Shown here one piece after another: positions 1 to 4,977 of a stretch of 5,864 nucleotides of DNA. The DNA is from Candidatus Woesearchaeota archaeon (GTDB lineage: Archaea; Nanoarchaeota; Nanoarchaeia; Woesearchaeales; UBA11576). The stretch lies in contig DUGW01000076.1 of NCBI GenBank assembly GCA_013331125.1, positions 1,493-7,356 of the forward strand, given 5' to 3'. Each line of letters starts with the position of its first letter. The first letter of the stretch is position 1. A program made the position numbers and the translations under genes. Under the pieces are notes generated by a model that was not told the origin of the DNA, did no database searches, and was given only the letters and a program-made list of their open reading frames with translations.

Positions 1-164
1 AGTCCGTGCTTGAAGCAGCTTATTGGTATTGCATGTTCGCTTACCACCTTCTTTCCTTCTACTTCGTACACGCTGACCTCTTTCTTCAGGTATTCAAGGA
101 TCTCGAGTTTCTGCGCATCATCAAGATGTCTGATTATGTCTTTTACACTCTCTGTGCTTACCAT
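1..164 (-). CDS. Unrecognised protein, N-terminal part only (runs off left edge)
   Basis: An open minus-strand frame starts at the ATG at 164-162 and continues through the window edge, giving 54 complete codons. The protein begins MVSTESVKDIIRHLDDAQK, followed by a predicted amphipathic helix (KLEILEYLKKEV) and a short stretch that looks like a beta hairpin (VSVYEVEGKKVV). I do not recognise the family; the helical, charged start would suit a small DNA-binding or adaptor protein, but nothing seen proves that. The start is supported by a TATA-like box centred 27 bp upstream with no Shine-Dalgarno sequence between, the usual look of a leaderless archaeal gene. A plus-strand frame over the same bases (6-194) has odd, aromatic-rich composition and is taken to be its shadow. 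Confidence 0.65.
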   Translation of the reverse strand, partial: MVSTESVKDIIRHLDDAQKLEILEYLKKEVSVYEVEGKKVVSEHAIPISCFKHG

Positions 165-187
165 GCGCGTTATTATTTAAGAACTTT

Positions 188-195
188 TATTTAAA
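188..195 (-). promoter_or_regulatory. TATA-like box for the partial left-edge gene
   Basis: On the minus strand this reads TTTAAATA, centred about 27 bp before the ATG at 164. That spacing puts the predicted transcription start at or next to the start codon, which fits leaderless transcription. Confidence 0.5.
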
Positions 196-360
196 TATTA
201 CGATTTATTGGTTAATAATGTTTACTTAATCTAAAGAAATAACTCATTATGGGTTAAAAAATACTACTTGATGGTTATTAATTACCACAAAACAGTTACA
301 TTAGTATACTAAAATCTACACTAATAACCAAGATTCACCAAAATATAGAACAATGAAAAG
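196..360. other. AT-rich gene-free stretch with related short repeats
   Basis: No convincing coding frame lies here. The sequence is strongly A+T rich and carries variants of one motif: TTGGTTAATAA at 208-218, TGGTTATTA at 272-280, and its exact inverse TAATAACCA at 322-330. The middle copy is also part of a near-palindrome, GGTTATTAATTACC (273-286). It could be an ordinary AT-rich promoter region, a set of protein-binding sites, or an easily melted segment of a replication origin. An orc1/cdc6 gene lies about 1.4 kb away, and archaeal initiator genes are often near origins. No match to the classical long origin recognition box was seen. Confidence 0.35.
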
Positions 361-367
361 AATTAGT

Positions 368-385
368 CCCGGGCTTTGGCCCGGG
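368..385. terminator. Strong GC hairpin, possible transcript end of the tiny-gene pair
   Basis: A perfect 7-bp inverted repeat, CCCGGGC / GCCCGGG, encloses a 4-base loop (375-378). It stands out in an AT-rich neighbourhood. It lies about 57 bp downstream of the stop codon of the 59-aa gene on the minus strand. There it is followed by a modest T-rich stretch (ATTCTTTTC), so it may end or protect that transcript. Archaeal termination mainly uses T-runs, so the role as a terminator is inference. Confidence 0.4.
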
Positions 386-442
386 TGGGTAGGTTAGATA
401 AACTATTTCAAAAGAGGTCGGCAGCAATGTGATTGGTATGGC

Positions 443-622
443 CTATGCGCTCATATATCCTGAGATCAGCCCATAATCCATCATCTCATCTGGATCTACG
501 TCTATCTCTTTGTTGTCTATCTCGTATATGTCGCCGATGTCGTCTTTTATGATGTCCTGCTCAAACTGCTGGATGAGCTGTAGTCTTTCGAAGTCCCTTA
601 CTTTCTTGAACCGTACTGTCAT
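443..622 (-). CDS. Small acidic protein, 59 aa, function unknown
   Basis: The start is the ATG at 622-620 (MTVRFKKVRDFERLQ), chosen because GGAGGTG lies at 635-629, six bases before it. The same frame has an ATG 12 codons further upstream, but it lacks such a site and would overlap the preceding gene. The N-terminal third is basic, with an R/K-rich segment and a probable helix (FERLQLIQQFEQDII). The rest is very acidic (DDIGDIYEIDNKEIDVDPDE). There is no signal peptide or membrane segment. It follows the 46-aa gene after only a 19-base gap, so the two are probably translated from one message. I do not recognise the family. A basic head with an acidic tail in a tiny tandem pair recalls an antitoxin or a DNA/RNA-mimic partner, but that is speculation. 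Confidence 0.7.
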   Translation of the reverse strand: MTVRFKKVRDFERLQLIQQFEQDIIKDDIGDIYEIDNKEIDVDPDEMMDYGLISGYMSA

Positions 623-628
623 CTTATT

Positions 629-635
629 CACCTCC
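629..635 (-). promoter_or_regulatory. Shine-Dalgarno site of the 59-aa gene
   Basis: GGAGGTG on the minus strand, six bases before the ATG at 622. It is a full match to the archaeal anti-SD sequence and decides the start codon. Confidence 0.75.
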
Positions 636-641
636 GTAGAT

Positions 642-782
642 TCATATCCATGCATCACTGAACTGCATGTCGAATGTGCTCAGTCTGCTGCTCTCTGAAC
701 AGCTCCTCAGGCTTAGTGTCCTTATCTGGTTGAAGAACAGGTTCTGTATTGTCTTTTGTGTTGTGTCGCTTGGATCGTTCAT
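642..782 (-). CDS. Tiny protein, 46 aa, function unknown
   Basis: The start is the ATG at 782-780 (MNDPSDTTQKTIQNLFFNQI), chosen because GGAGGTGG at 795-788 precedes it by five to six bases. Longer versions of the frame (ATG at 803 or 872) lack a ribosome binding site and would read through the structured leader. The protein is polar, with serine-rich central and C-terminal parts, a short hydrophobic patch (NLFFNQI) and one cysteine. No signal peptide, membrane span or known motif was seen. It is the first gene of a two-gene unit with the 59-aa gene. Being below 50 aa it could be dismissed as chance, but the full-strength SD sites in front of both genes argue that both are translated. Confidence 0.6.
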   Translation of the reverse strand: MNDPSDTTQKTIQNLFFNQIRTLSLRSCSESSRLSTFDMQFSDAWI

Positions 783-787
783 GTAAA

Positions 788-795
788 CCACCTCC
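788..795 (-). promoter_or_regulatory. Shine-Dalgarno site of the 46-aa gene
   Basis: GGAGGTGG on the minus strand, five bases before the ATG at 782. It lies about 11 bases downstream of the end of the predicted leader structure, so folding upstream could affect its use. Confidence 0.7.
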
Positions 796-806
796 TTGGT
801 CATGTT

Positions 807-876
807 GATCTTATGGATGTGTGAGCGCAAGGCGGGCGTCAGGCCCGAGTGTCCCCGGCAATTGCCCGCCAAGATC
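807..876 (-). ncRNA. Structured leader RNA candidate upstream of the tiny-gene pair
   Basis: Read on the minus strand, GATCTT (876-871) runs directly into GGCGGGC (870-864). These pair with AAGATC (812-807) and GCCCGCC (837-831) respectively, giving 6-bp and 7-bp perfect helices. The two are contiguous on the 5' side and separated by 18 bases on the 3' side. Inside is a smaller stem, GCC-GGG closing on CTC-GGC with one G-G mismatch and a G-U pair. That G-U pair makes the fold slightly better on the minus strand. The segment is much richer in G+C than its surroundings. It sits between a TATA-like box (929-936) and the ribosome binding site of the 46-aa gene. It resembles a cis-acting leader or a small processed RNA; no known riboswitch class was recognised. 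Confidence 0.45.
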
Positions 877-928
877 GTGATGTTGGGTTATTGTTCTCAA
901 CTTGATGTAATACTCATTCCCCCAGACG

Positions 929-936
929 TTTATATA
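929..936 (-). promoter_or_regulatory. TATA-like box, probably for the leader and tiny-gene pair
   Basis: TATATAAA on the minus strand (TTTATATA on plus). Used on the minus strand it would place the RNA start near 905, giving a leader of about 120 bases before the 46-aa gene. The element is nearly symmetrical, so it could also serve the plus strand, with a start near 959 and a 138-base leader for the gene at 1098. Confidence 0.45.
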
Positions 937-1055
937 CCTCATTCTGCTCCATGTCCAGTGTCCAGTGGGTCCTATGCCTCACAGACTCTCTGCGTAAAGA
1001 ATTCCTTCGCTAGAAATTTCACTAGACCTTCTGGAAGCTTTCCGACAACCAAAAC

Positions 1056-1074
1056 AAATATAAACAAAAATATC
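1056..1074 (+). promoter_or_regulatory. AT-rich promoter region of the 203-aa gene
   Basis: Two overlapping AT-rich boxes lie here: AAATATAAAC (1056-1065) and AAAATATC (1067-1074). The first would start RNA close to the ribosome binding site. The second is centred about 27 bp before the ATG and would give a leaderless message. I cannot choose between them. Confidence 0.4.
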
Positions 1075-1097
1075 TCAACTCTCTTTGAGGTGAGTGT

Positions 1098-1709
1098 ATG
1101 TTCTTCACGAACTGGAGCTTGAAAAAGATGCAGAGGCAGGCGAATGATGCCTACCGCGCTAACCGGGAAGCAAACATGGCCATGTGGGCTTTGCAAGAGA
1201 CGATGGGTGATTTTCTTGAGCAGGAACAACTAGGCAGGTTGGAGAGGACCAGTTTTCACTTGAAGGACCGTAACTGCAAGAATCTGGATGAATTATATGA
1301 TAAATACGCGAAGAGAGCATTTGATGCGCTTTCAGTAGAATTGAAGAGGATCCTTAAGAATCCTGCTTTTGCTTTTGAAAGCGAGATCTTTCACAGGACT
1401 GCAGAGGATTTTCATCTTTCTTTGCCTGAGATGAAGGACCTTCCTGAAGAGGTCTATAAGCTCTCTAAACGATACGGTGATCTGATCAATTCCTGGAATT
1501 CAGAGAAATTGAATAAGAGGATAGCTCTTGTGAATCAGTTAGGTAAAGATGCGAATAAGCTTCTCAGGGATATCATGCTGTTCCTTCACTGGCTTGGCAG
1601 TCTTTTCATGGAGCGTAAGCGTGAGATGTACATCCTGAAGACTTCTGATGATTATGTCCGGCAGGAGATGGAACGTGAGAAACGAGAGGTGGATAAAGAG
1701 GCTGCTTGA
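1098..1709 (+). CDS. Helical charged protein, 203 aa, function unknown
   Basis: The start is the ATG at 1098, with GAGGTGA at 1087-1093 close before it. The protein is almost entirely predicted helix and rich in K, R and E. Residues 6-50 form a long helix (NWSLKKMQRQANDAYRANRE onward). Residues 62-90 and 115-150 are further helices. Residues 151-175 hold the most hydrophobic helix (LLRDIMLFLHWLGSLFM), which could be a membrane-surface or packing helix but contains charged and polar residues. The C-terminal tail (176-203) is a highly charged helix, possibly coiled coil. There is no signal peptide and no enzyme motif that I recognise. It stands alone on the plus strand and converges on the orc1 gene with only 40 bases between stops. 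Good ribosome binding site, length and codon pattern make it a real gene; its job is unknown. Confidence 0.85.
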   Translation: MFFTNWSLKKMQRQANDAYRANREANMAMWALQETMGDFLEQEQLGRLERTSFHLKDRNCKNLDELYDKYAKRAFDALSVELKRILKNPAFAFESEIFHRTAEDFHLSLPEMKDLPEEVYKLSKRYGDLINSWNSEKLNKRIALVNQLGKDANKLLRDIMLFLHWLGSLFMERKREMYILKTSDDYVRQEMEREKREVDKEAA

Positions 1710-1733
1710 TATTTTTAGAAATATTTGCTTCTA

Positions 1734-1740
1734 TTTTTTT
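1734..1740 (+). terminator. T-run terminator of the 203-aa gene
   Basis: A run of seven T residues, 25 bases after the TGA stop at 1707-1709, in an AT-rich gap between two converging genes. Runs of T are the usual archaeal termination signal. Confidence 0.55.
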
Positions 1741-1749
1741 ATCTGAGCT

Positions 1750-2820
1750 CTAGAACTCTGTCAGCTTCTTCGTCGTCTGGTATGTGATTATGGAAGTCGT
1801 CCCTTCCGATCCGCCTTTTATCGTCTGTATCGTCACGAATTTCCCATCAGCGAGCTTCCTCATCTTCCGCTGGAATGATTTGTACACCAGGTTCCCTCCT
1901 TCTGCCTGGTATGTCTTGAACAGGTCTCCTATCTTCTGGCCTGAGTTCTTCTTCACTATCTCCAGCATCATCTTCATCTCGTCTTCCATATCCTCTTTCT
2001 TCTTCGCTGAGAACTCTTCGAGTTTCTCCATCGCTGCCTTTGCATGCTCTTCTGTTATCTTCTTCGACGACTTGCTCTCAGCTATCAGTGCTGCCTCTCT
2101 CAGCAGGTATATCCCTGTCCTTATGTCTTCCATCATGTGTGTCTTCTCTGCTATGATGTCCAATGCTCCCTGCTCAAGGGTCCCTGGTACCAGTGCATAC
2201 TGTGCCCTCTCTTTGAGTATCCCTTTGATCTCGTTGAGGTTGTATTTCTTGAACTCCACCATCTCTGGTGTCAACCTGGACTTTATCCTCTGGTCCATGT
2301 CGAGTAACCAGTCCTTATGGTTTGTGATGAGGAAGATGCTCTTCTTGAAGATGTCCTCCAGTAAGGTATATAGGAAACCATAATCATCCACTTTATCGAT
2401 CTCATCGAACGCGAACACCAATGGTTTCTTGTTAGCGAACTCCTTTACGACATCTAACAGTTCTTCAGTCCTTTTGTTATGCGTCAACCTATAGCCTAAT
2501 GTCTCGCATATCTCCAGCACTATCTTGTATGATGTGTTCTTCTGCCAGCAGTTGACATATATCGGTATCACATCATCTGTCTCGTTCTCAAGGTCCCGGA
2601 ACACCCATCTCATGGCTGCGGTCTTCCCGATGCCAGGAGCTCCGTGGATCAGAAGGTTTCGTCCGTTCCTGTTCTGCAGCAATGGCATGATGCATGTCGC
2701 CAGGTGTCTCTGCTCTCCTTCTCTGTATGGCAGCAATTTTGGGACAAAGTTATAATCGAGAGCGAACTCATTCAGAAACAATGATTCCCCGCTTTTTAAC
2801 GCATCATTGAACAGACTCAT
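1750..2820 (-). CDS. orc1/cdc6: Orc1/Cdc6-type replication initiator ATPase
   Basis: A 356-aa AAA+ ATPase of the archaeal Orc1/Cdc6 family, which binds origin DNA and helps load the MCM helicase. The family's N-terminal signature is present (FVPKLLPYREGEQ, 25-37). It is followed by Walker A GAPGIGKT (60-67), Walker B LVFAFDEID (134-142), sensor 1 around N167 (LITNHKD), the arginine-finger region DQRIKSRL (176-183) and sensor 2 around R234 (EDIRTGIYLLREA). Residues about 280-356 form a winged-helix DNA-binding domain (LLEIVKKNSGQKIGDLFKTY onward). Length is at the short end for the family. The sensor 2 segment has E-D-I-R where G-D-x-R is usual, but the arginine is kept. The start is supported by GGGGTG at 2831-2826, five bases before the ATG. 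It is transcribed away from the membrane-protein gene at 2969. A plasmid or secondary-origin paralogue cannot be excluded. Confidence 0.93.
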   Translation of the reverse strand: MSLFNDALKSGESLFLNEFALDYNFVPKLLPYREGEQRHLATCIMPLLQNRNGRNLLIHGAPGIGKTAAMRWVFRDLENETDDVIPIYVNCWQKNTSYKIVLEICETLGYRLTHNKRTEELLDVVKEFANKKPLVFAFDEIDKVDDYGFLYTLLEDIFKKSIFLITNHKDWLLDMDQRIKSRLTPEMVEFKKYNLNEIKGILKERAQYALVPGTLEQGALDIIAEKTHMMEDIRTGIYLLREAALIAESKSSKKITEEHAKAAMEKLEEFSAKKKEDMEDEMKMMLEIVKKNSGQKIGDLFKTYQAEGGNLVYKSFQRKMRKLADGKFVTIQTIKGGSEGTTSIITYQTTKKLTEF

Positions 2821-2825
2821 CTATA

Positions 2826-2831
2826 CACCCC
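2826..2831 (-). promoter_or_regulatory. Shine-Dalgarno site of orc1
   Basis: GGGGTG on the minus strand, five bases before the ATG at 2820. It supports this start codon. Confidence 0.6.
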
Positions 2832-2854
2832 TAAAGACAGAAGAAAAAGGCCCG

Positions 2855-2864
2855 ATTTAAATAA
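2855..2864 (-). promoter_or_regulatory. TATA-like box of orc1
   Basis: TTATTTAAAT on the minus strand, centred near 2860. It predicts an RNA start near 2833 and a very short leader that just contains the ribosome binding site. Confidence 0.5.
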
Positions 2865-2903
2865 TTTTGTGTGGTCTTGCTTTGTTTTATGAGATATATA
2901 TGG

Positions 2904-2946
2904 CCTTATACTATATAAGGTAAATTTCTTTATACTCTGTTACCTT
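2904..2946. promoter_or_regulatory. Nested palindromes in the divergent promoter region (candidate operator)
   Basis: CCTTATA (2904-2910) and TATAAGG (2914-2920) form a 7-bp inverted repeat around three bases. AAGGTAA (2917-2923) and TTACCTT (2940-2946) form a second perfect 7-bp inverted repeat that encloses a TATA-like box, TTTATAC (2929-2935). The two share an AAGG arm. This arrangement between two divergent genes suggests a repressor or activator site controlling the plus-strand gene and perhaps orc1. The protein that would bind is unknown. Confidence 0.4.
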
Positions 2947-2968
2947 TTCTTATCCCTGGTGTTTAGGC

Positions 2969-4006
2969 TTGGATTTGATCACAATGGCCTATACTACCGA
3001 TGATGACTCTGGGGCAGGTAAGCGATTACCGCTTGATGAAGTTGTAGATGTTGAATTCAACGGATCAACGCACGATCTTATAATCAGAAGAAAAAGTCCT
3101 TTGTTTCCAGATTCTGATATTGCAGAACTACAAAGAACCAGGGTTTACCTCTCTTCTTACAGGTCCAATGTCTTCATTCCACCAGATATAACATCCTACC
3201 AGTATCTTATTAATGAGGAAGATGGTTGGGAGCTAAAGGTTTATTCGCCCCCTAAAAAAGATGCGAGTCTGGCTTCTACTGTTCTGAACCTGTTTATCTT
3301 CGGTTCTTTGGGTGCTGTCGCTGGCTATGTGGCTTCGAACAGTGTTGCTATGGCTCTGGGTGCCAGTCTAGGTGCGACTATTGGTTTTTTGGTTCCTGAA
3401 AGACAAAGGCTTTGGAATGCGATAAGTAAAGTTCTGTTTGAGAGCAAGCACGGTCTGAAGGGTCATGAAAGTTCAGATTACAGAAAGGACCGGTTGTATA
3501 CCACAAACATCAAAAGGCAGACGGGAGGTTCGATACCTGTTGATAATCAAGTGAGGGTTAATCTGGGTTTTCGTGAGACTTATAAGAGAGTCTTTCCCAT
3601 GGAATATCTGATTGGGCTAGAACAGGAACTGGTGAGGCTTTCCTCTGGCATACGAGATAAAAAGATTCATGATATGATTTTTGACGATGATGGTTCTATG
3701 CTTGCTCTAAGTCTTACTGAGACATTTGTTCTCACGAGAAGAGATGAACGGCTCAAGATACGGACGGGTGGTTTGTTTGAAGGTGACTCAAAAGGATTAC
3801 AAGATATTATCGATGCCAAGTTATTTGCTTATGGGAACCGATTATCTTCGACAACGATTATTCATCTTGGTGATTATATCGATGAAGACTTTCGTGGTCA
3901 ACAGAATCATGTTGCTTTGGTTCAATTAGAGAATACGCAGAGGGATTATGATACTTATCTCATAGGATTCTCTGGGGGAGAGTATTCGCTCATGAAGTTG
4001 ATATAG
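2969..4006 (+). CDS. Membrane protein with glycine-rich hairpin, 345 aa, function unknown
   Basis: A soluble N-terminal part (about 1-100), a hydrophobic hairpin (about 102-142), and a larger soluble C-terminal part (about 145-345). The hairpin holds two possible membrane helices (STVLNLFIFGSLGAVAGYV and SVAMALGASLGATIGFLV). Small residues are regularly spaced (GSLGAVAGY, GASLGATIGF), as in glycine-zipper segments that pack or oligomerise in membranes. The hydrophobic pair is followed by a basic, charged stretch, so both termini probably face the cytoplasm. No catalytic motif or known domain was recognised. Start choice is uncertain: TTG at 2969 has GGTG at 2958-2961 before it, while an in-frame ATG at 2984 lacks an SD sequence but could be used with a near-leaderless message; the difference is five residues. 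The 3' end overlaps the opposite-strand 73-aa gene by 52 bp. Confidence 0.82.
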   Translation: MDLITMAYTTDDDSGAGKRLPLDEVVDVEFNGSTHDLIIRRKSPLFPDSDIAELQRTRVYLSSYRSNVFIPPDITSYQYLINEEDGWELKVYSPPKKDASLASTVLNLFIFGSLGAVAGYVASNSVAMALGASLGATIGFLVPERQRLWNAISKVLFESKHGLKGHESSDYRKDRLYTTNIKRQTGGSIPVDNQVRVNLGFRETYKRVFPMEYLIGLEQELVRLSSGIRDKKIHDMIFDDDGSMLALSLTETFVLTRRDERLKIRTGGLFEGDSKGLQDIIDAKLFAYGNRLSSTTIIHLGDYIDEDFRGQQNHVALVQLENTQRDYDTYLIGFSGGEYSLMKLI

Positions 4007-4176
4007 GCTCTGTAACTTCTCTCAACTCTTCTTTCGATTTCAGATTCTGGAATCCTGTTCTTTTTTCCTATATGCCTTATCCTGGTGGCTGCTCGGTCAT
4101 ATAATATCCCTGGGACCCCTATCAGGATATCGTACCATGTCTTTCGCTCTTTTTCATGATAGGCTCCTGGAGTCAT
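3955..4176 (-). CDS. Small basic protein, 73 aa, function unknown
   Basis: The start is the ATG at 4176 (MTPGAYHEKERKTWYDILIG). The protein is basic in the middle (DRAATRIRHIGKKNRIPESE), has a probable charged helix (IERRVERSYRAYINFM, about 47-62) and ends in a proline-rich tail (EYSPPENPMR). There is no signal peptide; residues 15-25 are mildly hydrophobic. I do not recognise a family. A TATA-like box about 27 bp before the ATG and the absence of an SD sequence suggest leaderless expression. Its last 52 bp lie opposite the end of the 345-aa gene, so each stop codon falls inside the other gene. The sensible residue composition and promoter favour a real gene, but it is small and could be spurious. 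Confidence 0.6.
   Translation of the reverse strand: MTPGAYHEKERKTWYDILIGVPGILYDRAATRIRHIGKKNRIPESEIERRVERSYRAYINFMSEYSPPENPMR
4061..4066 (+). terminator. Possible T-run terminator of the 345-aa gene
   Basis: Six T residues about 55 bases after the plus-strand stop at 4006. The run falls inside the opposite-strand 73-aa gene, so it may be incidental. Confidence 0.3.
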
Positions 4177-4198
4177 ATCATTATATAAGTAATCGTAC

Positions 4199-4206
4199 TA
4201 TAAATA
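4199..4206 (-). promoter_or_regulatory. TATA-like box of the 73-aa gene
   Basis: ATTTATAG on the minus strand, centred about 27 bp before the ATG at 4176, fitting leaderless transcription. A second TATATAA at about 4180-4186 is too close to the start codon to be the functional box. Confidence 0.5.
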
Positions 4207-4218
4207 TCTTTCCCAGAA

Positions 4219-4263
4219 CTGAGTTATTAAATTCGGAAATTATCCGAAATAAGCTGAACTCAG
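4219..4263. repeat. Nested inverted repeat between endonuclease V and the 73-aa gene
   Basis: An inner perfect 6-bp repeat, TTCGGA (4232-4237) and TCCGAA (4243-4248), is separated by five bases. An outer perfect 7-bp repeat, CTGAGTT (4219-4225) and AACTCAG (4257-4263), encloses it. It begins 12 bases after the endonuclease V stop codon on the minus strand. It ends about 12 bases upstream of the TATA box of the 73-aa gene. It could end the endonuclease V message, or be a binding site for a regulator of the 73-aa gene. Confidence 0.5.
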
Positions 4264-4275
4264 AATGAAGCGATG

Positions 4276-4908
4276 CTACTTCCCTCCCCCTAATATCCTT
4301 TCCCTGACCTTGTTCACGTATTTGTGTGCCTCGTGGAGCGGTTCTGGCATCTTGTGCCCTCCTATGACCAGCTCTCTTGTCATCTTCTCTGCTGTCCTGA
4401 ACCCGACCCTGTGTCCCGGACTCACGAATATCGGTTTTGCGTATTCTTTCGTGATGACCTCTAGCCCCAGCACTTCATCTCCTACCCATATCTTGCCGTC
4501 CTTTGTGTCTCCTAACAATGGCTTCTTCGCGACTCCGATTGTCGGCATGTCCAGGAGTATCCCGACATGTGATGCCAGTCCTATCTTTCTTGGGTGCAGT
4601 ATTCCATGACCGTCTACAAACAGGAGGTCAGGTCTCTGCTCCAGCTTCCTCACAGCCTCTACTATCGCCGGTCCCTCCCTGTATGATAAGAATCCTGGTA
4701 TGTATTGCATCTGTGCCTTCATCACTGCGTATTTTTTCTCTACTACCTTCAGTGTCTTCCTTTCAAGCACCACTACTGCAGAAATCACATCTTCATTTAC
4801 GAATGCCTGGTCGACCCCGCCTACATAGTCGATCTCGTCAAACTCGTCCTTGACTATGACCTTCTTTGCGAGCCTGAGCTGTTCCTTTTCCAGGTCTTTG
4901 ATGTTCAT
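4276..4908 (-). CDS. nfi: Endonuclease V (deoxyinosine / inosine 3' endonuclease)
   Basis: A 210-aa protein of normal endonuclease V length. The family cuts the second phosphodiester bond 3' to a deaminated adenine (inosine) in DNA or RNA, using a metal ion. All catalytic positions are present: D33 in GGVDQAF, E78 in YIPGFLSYREGP, D99 in LLFVDGHG and H105 in GILHPRKIG. The tyrosine-containing wedge motif (QYIPGF, 68-73) that reads the lesion is present, as is the GVAKKPL segment (125-131). SPGHRVGFRTA (163-173) is also typical of the family. The start is the ATG at 4908, preceded by GAGAGG at 4920-4915. It is cytoplasmic. It lies downstream of the NapH-like gene on the same strand, but the 164-bp inverted-repeat element now separates them. 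It has its own TATA-like box. Confidence 0.96.
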   Translation of the reverse strand: MNIKDLEKEQLRLAKKVIVKDEFDEIDYVGGVDQAFVNEDVISAVVVLERKTLKVVEKKYAVMKAQMQYIPGFLSYREGPAIVEAVRKLEQRPDLLFVDGHGILHPRKIGLASHVGILLDMPTIGVAKKPLLGDTKDGKIWVGDEVLGLEVITKEYAKPIFVSPGHRVGFRTAEKMTRELVIGGHKMPEPLHEAHKYVNKVRERILGGGK

Positions 4909-4914
4909 GCTATA

Positions 4915-4920
4915 CCTCTC
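4915..4920 (-). promoter_or_regulatory. Shine-Dalgarno site of endonuclease V
   Basis: GAGAGG on the minus strand, six bases before the ATG at 4908. It supports the chosen start. Confidence 0.5.
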
Positions 4921-4960
4921 TTTTTGTCCGACTCTTTTTCATGAGAATACTGTAATCCTG

Positions 4961-4970
4961 TATTTATATT
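4961..4970 (-). promoter_or_regulatory. TATA-like box of endonuclease V
   Basis: AATATAAATA on the minus strand, predicting an RNA start near 4940. It abuts the left copy of the 7-bp direct repeat flanking the 164-bp element. In the reconstructed pre-insertion sequence this box would overlap the stop codon of the upstream gene. Confidence 0.5.
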
Positions 4971-4977
4971 ACTTTCG
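4971..4977. repeat. Left copy of 7-bp direct repeat (candidate target-site duplication)
   Basis: ACTTTCG, identical to 5142-5148. The two copies lie immediately outside the 164-bp inverted-repeat element. Confidence 0.5.

Noticed and set aside
196..360. CRISPR array
   Set aside because: The repeated motifs are about 9 bp, in both orientations and irregularly spaced, so they do not form repeat-spacer units.
831..870. Shortened tRNA with acceptor stem GGCGGGC/GCCCGCC
   Set aside because: Only 26 bases lie between the two arms, far too few for a tRNA, and there is no T-loop sequence.
642..872. Longer version of the 46-aa gene starting at 872 or 803
   Set aside because: Neither upstream ATG has a ribosome binding site, whereas the ATG at 782 follows GGAGGTG at ideal spacing; the extension would also translate the foldable leader.
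796..1122. 108-aa plus-strand frame
   Set aside because: It runs across the structured leader, two TATA-like boxes and the start of the 203-aa gene, with cysteine/proline/serine-rich composition typical of a chance frame.
972..1229. 85-aa minus-strand frame opposite the start of the 203-aa gene
   Set aside because: It overlaps a better-supported gene and its promoter region and has no good ribosome binding site, although its composition is not absurd.
1784..2383. 199-aa plus-strand frame opposite orc1
   Set aside because: It is a serine/isoleucine/phenylalanine-rich shadow of the clearly recognisable Orc1/Cdc6 gene, with no ribosome binding site.
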